Assembly: GCA_012032575.1 (NCBI GenBank) | Contig: JAAUSP010000401.1 | Span: 1 to 7,122, forward strand | From: Anaerolineales bacterium | GTDB lineage: Bacteria > Chloroflexota > Anaerolineae > 4572-78 > J111 | Length of the DNA stretch: 7,122 nt | Reading direction: 5' to 3' | Shown: one piece after another, positions 1-4,917 of the stretch | How positions within the stretch are numbered: position 1 is the first letter of the stretch | Layout: the number at the start of each line of letters is the position of its first letter | Notes under the pieces: model-generated | What the model was told of the DNA's origin: nothing | The model's database searches: none | What the model saw: only the letters and a program-made list of their open reading frames with translations | Position numbers and translations under genes: made by a program

Positions 1-1
1 G

Positions 2-364
2 GATGAAGGAATCCTTCCGGGGGGTGGGTCAGCCTTGGTTCACGCTTCCGCCAATCTGGCGCAATCCTGGAGCGGTTTAACGCAAGAGCAGATTTTTGCG
101 GAAAAGATAATGAAGCAAGCTTTGGTTGAACCATTTAAATCAATTTTAACAAATGCTGGGCTTTCGCCCGATTTTGCGCTAGGGTCATTATTAGGAGATG
201 AGCACAAGGACAATTATGAAATGGGGTTTGATGTTAGGTCAAATCAGGTTTGTTCGTTGATTGAAAAAGGTGTTCTTGACCCTTGCAAGGTTGTTGAGAA
301 TGTTTTACGAAATGCAACATCTTCTGCAACCGCATTATTAACCGCTTATGGAGCAATTATTTAA
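2..364 (+). CDS. groEL: GroEL-type chaperonin, C-terminal 120 residues (5' end outside window)
   Basis: This is the 3' end of a group I chaperonin, the ATP-driven double-ring folding machine of the cytoplasm. The frame is open from base 2 and gives DEGILPGGGSALVHAS, matching the equatorial-domain nucleotide-binding segment of GroEL (EEGVVAGGGVAL in E. coli). About 70 residues later NYEMGFDV and EKGVLDPCKV correspond to NYGYNAAT and GILDPTKV, including the Asp that contacts nucleotide. The last residues, ATSSATALLTAYGAII, fit the final equatorial helix. The protein stops there, without the Gly-Gly-Met-rich tail of typical bacterial GroEL. The sequence diverges from cellular GroEL in most positions between the motifs, which fits a phage-borne copy. 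No groES is visible, but it would normally lie upstream. No terminator follows; promoter P1 starts 10 bases after the stop. The apparent TTG start at 35 is only an internal Leu codon. Confidence 0.92.
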   Translation, partial: DEGILPGGGSALVHASANLAQSWSGLTQEQIFAEKIMKQALVEPFKSILTNAGLSPDFALGSLLGDEHKDNYEMGFDVRSNQVCSLIEKGVLDPCKVVENVLRNATSSATALLTAYGAII

Positions 365-373
365 ACTTTCCGC

Positions 374-402
374 TTGACCAACTCCGACCAATCCTCTATC
401 AT
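374..402 (+). promoter_or_regulatory. Sigma-70-type promoter P1 (TTGACC-17-TATCAT)
   Basis: The -35 box TTGACC lies at 374-379 and the -10 box TATCAT at 397-402, with an optimal 17-base spacer. It lies just after the groEL stop and points at the 412-747 gene. Expected transcription starts are about 409-411, directly at the ATG (412). The 13 bases CGCTTGACCAACT (371-383) are repeated exactly in promoter P3 (3685-3697). Assignment rests on box match, spacing and recurrence; no transcription data. Confidence 0.8.
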
Positions 403-411
403 CCTCTAACA

Positions 412-747
412 ATGACGAAAGAAATACAATTCGCAAAAATCACAATCTCTATTCCTGTTGAAGAAGTTCCTTCTGAGATGGGAAGGATTTTATACTCTCC
501 ATCGATTAACATTGATGAAATCTATGACGAATTTTCTGCGCTTCGAACAATGCTTTCAAACAAGAACATCTCTGTTGATTTCCTTGACAGGGTTGAGCAA
601 CTTCGTTCAAGGTTGTATCGAATTGATGTTGCTTTGAGTGACATTGAACAAGTCATTTCCGGTTATTTTCAATTAAAATCCGGGAAGACCGAAGAAAAAA
701 AAGATGAGATAGAAATAATTGATGATGGCGAAGTTGAAAGTGCTTGA
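412..747 (+). CDS. Small helical protein of unknown function, probably leaderless mRNA
   Basis: I do not recognise this 111-aa protein. It begins with a short beta-like stretch (residues 4-16, IQFAKITISIPVE), followed by a mostly helical region with two long amphipathic segments (about 35-50 and 55-88) that could form a helical hairpin. The tail (about 92-111) is very acidic. No signal peptide or membrane segment is visible, so it is probably cytoplasmic or virion-associated. The ATG at 412 is preceded by CTCTAACA with no Shine-Dalgarno, and the -10 box of P1 ends only 9 bases before it, so the transcript should begin at or within 3 bases of the start codon. Its TGA stop (745-747) lies inside the -35 box of the next promoter. 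Coding status is supported by length, promoter position and protein-like composition. Confidence 0.75.
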   Translation: MTKEIQFAKITISIPVEEVPSEMGRILYSPSINIDEIYDEFSALRTMLSNKNISVDFLDRVEQLRSRLYRIDVALSDIEQVISGYFQLKSGKTEEKKDEIEIIDDGEVESA

Positions 748-772
748 CCGGAACTTAAAATAGAGCTATCAT
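744..772 (+). promoter_or_regulatory. Sigma-70-type promoter P2 (TTGACC-17-TATCAT)
   Basis: TTGACC at 744-749 and TATCAT at 767-772 are separated by exactly 17 bases, the same boxes and spacing as P1. The preceding gene's TGA stop (745-747) is part of the -35 box, so coding and promoter sequence are fused. The predicted start near 779 would give a leader of about 40 bases before the ATG at 818. Confidence 0.82.
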
Positions 773-797
773 AACACCAAACGCTACGAAACAAAAC

Positions 798-804
798 AAA
801 GGAG
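798..804 (+). promoter_or_regulatory. Shine-Dalgarno AAAGGAG for the 818 gene, unusually distant
   Basis: AAAGGAG is a near-perfect anti-16S match, but 13 bases separate it from the ATG at 818 instead of the usual 5-9. No closer in-frame start exists, because a TAA stop lies at 812-814 in the same frame. The block ACAAAGGAGC recurs before the 6709 gene with normal spacing. Confidence 0.65.
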
Positions 805-817
805 CAGTTGATAATTT

Positions 818-1276
818 ATGGCGACCAAAAAGAAAAACAATCCACAATGGGAAGCGGAATACAACAAAACCTATAAAGAAAAGGTTATGATGTTGACCGA
901 TGCTTATTCGGACGAACGAAACGGGCTTAACAATCATCTTAATCGAGATGAATGGAGGGGTTATTTTGAGGCTTCGCTCTCAAATCGAGCCTTGACCCCC
1001 GATGAAACTCAGACCAAGAAACTCTTCGATAAAAGCAAAGAAAACAACTATCTCGGCGAAGTTATTGAAAGCTATTTCAATAACCTGACTTTGGATTGGA
1101 AGTTTCAAATTGAAGAGGTGGTTAATTTTGAGGATAGCCAAGGAATTGTGGTTGCTAAACAACCGTATCTTCCTTATGCATCCCCTCAGGGATTGATTTA
1201 CTCCGTGCTCAAATACGGAGCAACCTCGCCGCAATTGGCGACTCAGCGTCAACTTCTTTTGCTTAATCCTCGATAG
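818..1276 (+). CDS. Unknown soluble protein, 152 aa
   Basis: I do not recognise this protein. It starts with a lysine-rich segment (MATKKKNN), continues with a charged helical region (about 10-70), and has a more hydrophobic C-terminal third with aromatic residues (YLPYASPQGLIYSVLKYG, about 116-133). It ends in a Gln/Leu-rich stretch, QLATQRQLLLLNPR. There is no signal peptide or transmembrane helix. It is a one-gene transcription unit: its own promoter P2 upstream and a strong terminator starting 10 bases after the stop. That isolation, plus the good promoter and SD, suggests it is well expressed. A phage structural or early accessory protein is possible but not shown by the sequence. Confidence 0.82.
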   Translation: MATKKKNNPQWEAEYNKTYKEKVMMLTDAYSDERNGLNNHLNRDEWRGYFEASLSNRALTPDETQTKKLFDKSKENNYLGEVIESYFNNLTLDWKFQIEEVVNFEDSQGIVVAKQPYLPYASPQGLIYSVLKYGATSPQLATQRQLLLLNPR

Positions 1277-1286
1277 GGCTTGGAAG

Positions 1287-1323
1287 CTTTGATGGGGCAA
1301 TCAAAACCCCATCAAAGTTTTTT
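1287..1323 (+). terminator. Rho-independent terminator after the 818 gene
   Basis: A perfect 11-bp stem (CTTTGATGGGG at 1287-1297 with CCCCATCAAAG at 1307-1317) encloses a 9-base loop and is followed by T6 (1318-1323). On the opposite strand no T-run follows the hairpin, so it acts on + strand transcription only. Confidence 0.93.
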
Positions 1324-1518
1324 ATGAAAACTTCATTTTTCATTTCGTTAAATGATTCATTACTCCATAATGTATCGATTTGGAATAAAGTGTATCAAGG
1401 CTCAGGAGCCAAAAAATATGATAATTATTTATTGTTTTTTTATGTAAAGGCGCAATTTGTTCCGCCCTCTGTTTTATTAAAAAAACAAACTATCAAAACA
1501 TTCCTCTATTTATCATAA
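1324..1518 (+). CDS. Possible small AT-rich ORF, 64 aa, doubtful
   Basis: This ORF begins with ATG on the base right after the terminator T-run and encodes 64 residues rich in Phe, Leu, Tyr and Ser. No ribosome binding site is available, because the upstream bases are the terminator itself, and no promoter is evident. Supporting points are the two-base gap to the next ORF and the absence of any better reading of this stretch on either strand. It could be chance reading in an AT-rich leader for the 1521 gene. An in-frame start further inside cannot be chosen with confidence. Confidence 0.3.
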   Translation: MKTSFFISLNDSLLHNVSIWNKVYQGSGAKKYDNYLLFFYVKAQFVPPSVLLKKQTIKTFLYLS

Positions 1519-1520
1519 GA

Positions 1521-1715
1521 ATGTTCTTAAAAGCCTATAAAATAAATGAAAACAAAAACATAGAAGAAGTTCTTGTTAATTCTAGCGAAATCTCTTCTTG
1601 TGAACCCTTGGAATTATCTTTCTTGGGGTTAAAAACAAATCACAAGGTTGCTTCCAAAATTATTTTAAAAAATGGGGGTCATTTTCGTTATTTTCGAAAG
1701 CCTCGACAATCTTGA
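1521..1715 (+). CDS. Small protein, 64 aa, weakly FlbD-like pattern
   Basis: Sequence shows a short protein with the order VNSSEISSCEP (19-29) and then SKIILKNGGHFRYFRK (45-60). The pattern Asn...Ile...Glu-Pro, a gap, then a beta strand ending in 'LKNG' followed by another strand resembles small FlbD-like or generic phage proteins that fold as a compact beta unit. This is pattern resemblance only, and no function follows from it. The start codon lies 2 bases after the preceding stop, with only a weak TAAGA upstream. The TGA stop is in a CTTGAAC context resembling the -35 boxes elsewhere, but no -10 box sits at the right distance. Confidence 0.55.
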   Translation: MFLKAYKINENKNIEEVLVNSSEISSCEPLELSFLGLKTNHKVASKIILKNGGHFRYFRKPRQS

Positions 1716-1758
1716 ACGAATGCTATTCAAAAGCCGAACAATTCTTTTCGGGTAATCT

Positions 1759-2628
1759 ATGATAAATTATAGAAGGCTTCACGAAAACTTTCGCAATTTC
1801 CTTCTTGACGAAGGCGCCAACTTGAATCTTGAAAATTTGGCGATTTATTCGCAAAAATACGGGCCTTCTTGGTTATTTTATCTTTACGATTATCGAAAAC
1901 TTGCTTCCAATTATTTGGAAGGAGAAGCGGGTTGGGAGAAGGTTGTTGTTGGAATGATTAATTTTGGACCAAGCCATAACCTTTCCAAAGAAACTCCTTG
2001 TTTTTCAGCATCTTCTAAAAGCATAGTCTATGAGGTTCATAGGGTTGTCGCTCAAAACAAACTCGGGCCGTTGCTTTATGATTTGGCGCTTGTCTTTGCT
2101 TCCAAAGCGGGTGGTGTCGGCTTGATGGCGGACCGCGCAATTGTTCGGCCGGAGGCTCAAAGAATCTACAACGCTTGGTTTAAGTCCAAAAAAGGTGCGA
2201 CAGGAATTGATGTTATTGCTCTAAAAATGGATAGACCTCCACCGGAAAATAAAACAATTCCAACAATTGATGATTGTGATTTGCACGATGAAACAGAATT
2301 TGACCCTTCGGTCAATTATGTTTATCGAACAACCTCAAACAATTCTATACTTGAAGATTTGATAAAAAATCATCAGAAAGTTATTGAATTGGTTTCAAAA
2401 GAAACTCTTATCAAAAAAGGTGAAATTGAAGCGGAAATTGCTGATGAAGGCGAAAGCCTTTGGAAATCCAACTTTAACGAAGAGGAAGAATACCAAAGAA
2501 AGATTAAAAAAGGATACGAAAAGAAGAAAAAACAATTAATAGGTCTTGGCGGAAACCGAGATTCGGGGTACTATCAAATCAAGAAGGCTTTTTATAGAAG
2601 GTCTAAAAGTGCTCCCGATGGGTATTAA
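1759..2628 (+). CDS. Putative phage acetyltransferase-like protein (GPLLYD...DR family)
   Basis: A 289-aa protein. The central segment LGPLLYDLAL (102-111), then LMADRAIV (122-129), then a helix PEAQRIYNAWF (131-141) and DPSVNYVYR (182-190) follow the order seen in a family of phage proteins often annotated as GNAT or acetyltransferase-like: a Cys/Tyr strand, GPLLYD, a D-R motif, an A...W/Y helix, then a late 'NYxYR' element. I recall that pattern from the family and could not search it. Enzymatic activity is unproven. The C-terminal third (about 195-289) is highly charged, with a likely coiled coil (KGEIEAEIADEG to KIKKGYEKKKK) and a basic end, so it may bind partners or nucleic acid. The start ATG has only a weak GGGTAA upstream. 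No signal peptide or membrane helix. The next ORF overlaps its end by 11 bases. Confidence 0.78.
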   Translation: MINYRRLHENFRNFLLDEGANLNLENLAIYSQKYGPSWLFYLYDYRKLASNYLEGEAGWEKVVVGMINFGPSHNLSKETPCFSASSKSIVYEVHRVVAQNKLGPLLYDLALVFASKAGGVGLMADRAIVRPEAQRIYNAWFKSKKGATGIDVIALKMDRPPPENKTIPTIDDCDLHDETEFDPSVNYVYRTTSNNSILEDLIKNHQKVIELVSKETLIKKGEIEAEIADEGESLWKSNFNEEEEYQRKIKKGYEKKKKQLIGLGGNRDSGYYQIKKAFYRRSKSAPDGY

Positions 2629-3052
2629 GAGTTTTCGCTTTATTGATTGGAGTTCAGCTTATTATTTCCCTTTTTCAAAATATTGGTTTTGCGAAAGAGA
2701 GCAGGCATTTTGGATTAGAAACATGCAATTTTTGTTTATAATTTCTTGTTTCTGTGATAAAAACGAAATTAGATTAACAATATTTGGTAAAAATACAGAA
2801 TGCGATCAGCTTATCTGTAAATTCTCCAACTCCAAACAAAACTTTATCAAAAGTTTTCAAAATGTTATGAAATTAAAAGAAAGATTGATAGTTTCAAGCC
2901 ACCCTGTCTTCTCAGACATTGGATTTTATAAGTTTATAACCCGTAATTGCCGAAATCAAATAAATCAATCTATAATGATTTATCTTAATAAAAATGCTTC
3001 GACTTTAAAGCTCTTCTTGAGGTACCCAGCACCCGGAAGCCATAACGAATGA
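2618..3052 (+). CDS. Unknown AT-rich ORF, 144 aa
   Basis: Not recognised. From the ATG at 2618 it encodes 144 residues rich in aromatics, with five cysteines scattered through it (in WFCERE, ISCFC, TECDQ, LICKF and RNCRN) and one short hydrophobic run (MQFLFIISCFC, about 35-45) too short to call a membrane segment. The start overlaps the upstream stop by 11 bases, which would fit translational coupling, but no good Shine-Dalgarno is present. The frame is open back to a TTG at 2546 inside the previous gene; I prefer the ATG because the extension would overlap by 83 bases. Base composition is clearly more AT-rich than the flanking conserved genes. No alternative gene on either strand explains the stretch. 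Confidence 0.5.
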   Translation: MGIKSFRFIDWSSAYYFPFSKYWFCEREQAFWIRNMQFLFIISCFCDKNEIRLTIFGKNTECDQLICKFSNSKQNFIKSFQNVMKLKERLIVSSHPVFSDIGFYKFITRNCRNQINQSIMIYLNKNASTLKLFLRYPAPGSHNE

Positions 3053-3134
3053 TGATTCTTAGGTTTCTTGGTTCACAGTATAACCGTGGGTTTATTGTTT
3101 CCAGCAAACAAATTATTCAATTATTTAAAATTGT

Positions 3135-3455
3135 ATGAAAAAAGTAAAATACCACATCTTGGAAAGGCAATCATTTTCTTATCATCTTAAACAATTTTAT
3201 TATTTTTGTCTTCTCGGATGTTTCTGGATTTTTCGCTATGTTTTCAACCCAAAATGTGATGTTAATTCAAGATTTTACAAGACTTATTTTAAGCTGATGA
3301 ATAAAATTTCAATTCCTATAACGGAATACGAAATGTTTTTAAACTCAATAAATGAGGAACGAAAAATTGTTGAAAAACAGAAGCAAGAAATCAAAGATGT
3401 TGATAAATTGGTTCAAAAAATGAATAGAAGCAAAGAGCCGATTGTTTGGAATTGA
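3135..3455 (+). CDS. Predicted small membrane protein with coiled-coil tail
   Basis: A 106-aa unrecognised protein. Residues 21-37 (FYYFCLLGCFWIFRYVF) form one hydrophobic, aromatic stretch long enough to span a membrane, preceded by a basic N-terminus (KK, K, R), so the N-terminus would be predicted inside the cell. Residues about 68-98 are strongly charged and heptad-like (EERKIVEKQKQEIKDVDKL), a likely coiled coil. No ribosome binding site precedes the ATG; the upstream bases are AT-rich (TTTAAAATTGT). The next ORF starts one base after its TGA. A holin-, spanin- or signalling-type role is imaginable for such an architecture, but nothing in the sequence decides it. Confidence 0.55.
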   Translation: MKKVKYHILERQSFSYHLKQFYYFCLLGCFWIFRYVFNPKCDVNSRFYKTYFKLMNKISIPITEYEMFLNSINEERKIVEKQKQEIKDVDKLVQKMNRSKEPIVWN

Positions 3456-3456
3456 A

Positions 3457-3678
3457 ATGAAAGCTAAAAATGTAGATTTACAAGCAGAAGGTCTAAGGTT
3501 AAGAGTGTTTGAATGTTTTTCATTTCAAGAAACACACATTAATACTTTTTTCTTGGTAAATTTTCTTACATCTTTTCGGGGAAGAATAAATCTCTATTTT
3601 ATAGAGCCATCGTATCTATTTTACAGAAATACAGCTTCTCCAATTTTGATAAAACAATTTTTATTGCTTCGCTCTTGA
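3457..3678 (+). CDS. Unknown small protein, 73 aa
   Basis: Not recognised. The ATG at 3457 comes one base after the preceding TGA, a spacing typical of coupled genes; an in-frame TTG at 3442 would add five residues. The product has a short polar start (MKAKNVDLQAEGLR) and then a hydrophobic, aromatic body with repeated Phe, Leu and Tyr and no clear membrane helix. It is AT-rich. The stop lies 9 bases before promoter P3's -35 box, separated by a T6 tract with no hairpin before it. It may be a real small gene of the AT-rich group or chance reading. Confidence 0.42.
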   Translation: MKAKNVDLQAEGLRLRVFECFSFQETHINTFFLVNFLTSFRGRINLYFIEPSYLFYRNTASPILIKQFLLLRS

Positions 3679-3687
3679 TTTTTTCGC

Positions 3688-3717
3688 TTGACCAACTGCA
3701 AACAACCCCGTTAGAGT
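3688..3717 (+). promoter_or_regulatory. Sigma-70-type promoter P3 driving the MoxR operon
   Basis: TTGACC at 3688-3693 is embedded in CGCTTGACCAACT (3685-3697), identical to P1 over 13 bases. The -10 is less certain: TAGAGT (3712-3717) with an 18-base spacer, or TTAGAG (3711-3716) with 17. The predicted start is near 3724, giving a leader of about 46 bases that opens with a small hairpin. Confidence 0.65.
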
Positions 3718-3725
3718 CTATTCAA

Positions 3726-3746
3726 GATGATGAATGAAACATCATC
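3726..3746 (+). promoter_or_regulatory. Hairpin at the 5' end of the MoxR mRNA leader
   Basis: GATGATG (3726-3732) pairs perfectly with CATCATC (3740-3746) around a 7-base loop. It would begin 2-3 bases after the predicted transcription start and end 10 bases before the SD. A 5'-terminal hairpin of this sort often protects mRNA from decay. There is no T-run, so it is not a terminator. It may be chance. Confidence 0.4.
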
Positions 3747-3756
3747 ATAAATTAAG

Positions 3757-3763
3757 AAAAGGA
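3757..3763 (+). promoter_or_regulatory. Shine-Dalgarno AAAAGGA fixing the MoxR start at 3770
   Basis: AAAAGGA ends 6 bases before the ATG at 3770. The frame is open to an earlier ATG at 3734, but that one lies inside the leader hairpin and has no SD, so 3770 is the preferred start. Confidence 0.7.
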
Positions 3764-3769
3764 AAACAA

Positions 3770-4917
3770 ATGTCCACCAAACAGAAAAAGAAAAGTTCTT
3801 CTCGCATTACCACCTCTTTTCGAGAGGTCTCTATCCTGGCTCCACGAATCGCAGCGACCCACAAACCAATCCTTCTCCGAGGCCCACATGGTGTCGGAAA
3901 GAGCGAAGTTGTTTACCAGCTCGCCAAACCATTCGCAAAAGCTCTCGGGCTTCTGGACAAGTATCCTGACGGCCTGCCGGTGGTTGAGCGGCGATTGTCG
4001 CAGTGTCCCGATGCGGGCGATTTGACCGGGTTGCCGGAAATCAAAAATGGCGTAACCACCTTAAATCCTATGGATTGGTTTAATCGAATCTGCCTTGAAC
4101 CTTGTTTGTTCTTTGCAGACGAAATCGATAGGGCCATGCCTGATGTTCGTCAGGCGTTTTTCGAAATAACCGATTCGCGCAAAGTTGCTGGACGGCATTT
4201 GCATAAGGACACTATTATCGTTGGAGCAATTAACGGTGGGTCAGAAAACGCCAACAATTATCAAGTCGGCGAAATGGACCCTGCCGAATTGGACCGATGG
4301 GTTGTTTTGATGTTGCACCGACGGTGTCGGAATGGTTAGAATACGCCAATGCTCAACGGGTTAATCCGATGATTATTGAGTTCATTTCGGGATTCAACGA
4401 ACATTTGGAATCCGACGGGGATAATTTTATTCCTGGAAAGATTTATCCTTCTCGGCGGTCTTGGTTCCGGCTGAATGAAGTTTTAGATGAAAAAGATTTG
4501 TTGGAAGTTAAATCTTATCTACCAACCCTTCTTAATGCTTATGTTGGTCAAGAGGCCGCGCTTCAATTTTATGAATTTGCGAGGAGCTATTCCAAAGAAG
4601 TTTCAATTGAGGACGTTATTAATCACGGCAAATTTGGCCCGCTGAAAAACTGGAAACAGGTTGAGTTTACCAAGTTTCTCGATAAGATGTACAACCACCC
4701 GCTCATGGAAGAAAAGAGTCTGACCGATGCTCAAAAGCAAAACTTTGTTAAGCTCTTCAAAATGCTTTCGGCGGAAACCAAAATTACTGTATTCCAAAAT
4801 TTGTCGGCCAAAAAGACTGATTTTTGGATGCAAGTTCAAGGTTCGTTGGGAAAGGAAATTGTTGAATTAACCAAGAATTCTCTTATTCATCCCAACGACC
4901 AAACCGGGAAAAACTAA
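3770..4917 (+). CDS. MoxR-type AAA+ ATPase, interrupted by a one-base frame change
   Basis: MoxR-family AAA+ ATPases act as chaperones that remodel or activate partner proteins, typically working with a VWA-domain protein encoded beside them. With one base added at the T-run 4305-4308 the gene reads as 382 aa. Visible motifs: Walker A GPHGVGKS (38-45), Walker B LFFADEID (113-120), sensor-1 Asn in VGAINGG (Asn155), and the MoxR-type MDPAELDRW (169-177). After the junction the protein continues FDVAPTVSEWLEYA, as expected after 'DRW' in this family, then a helical lid and C-terminal region. As sequenced, frame 0 runs only to TAG 4337-4339 (ending RRCRNG) and the second part is open 4297-4917. 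The N-terminal half has GC near 52% (hand count 3781-4080), well above the preceding ORFs. The stop overlaps the next ATG (TAATG). Confidence 0.9.
4305..4308 (+). other. Frame-change site 1 (T4 run) in the MoxR gene
   Basis: Reading TGG GTT GTT TTG leads to an early TAG. Adding one T gives GTT GTT TTT GAT, i.e. Val-Val-Phe-Asp, and restores the family-like continuation up to a stop that couples to the next gene. The equivalent -1 ribosomal shift would need the P-site tRNA to move from GTT to TGT, a poor re-pairing, and no X XXY YYZ slippery heptamer is present. A one-base deletion, real or from sequencing, is the simplest reading. Confidence 0.8.

Noticed and set aside
3053..3134. Possible tRNA or small RNA in the gap (GGTTCACAGTATAACC resembles a T-arm)
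   Set aside because: The candidate arm does not have the GTTCRANYC loop, no acceptor stem pairs around it, and no terminator follows.
4301..4312. Programmed -1 ribosomal frameshift in the MoxR gene
   Set aside because: No X XXY YYZ heptamer is present (the bases are T GTT TTG), re-pairing in the -1 frame is poor, and I saw no obvious downstream stem. A one-base indel is simpler, though not excluded by evidence.
4603..4839. Minus-strand ORF of 78 codons inside the MoxR gene
   Set aside because: It lies fully opposite a conserved protein-coding region with clear domain motifs and lacks its own SD or promoter; treated as a shadow.
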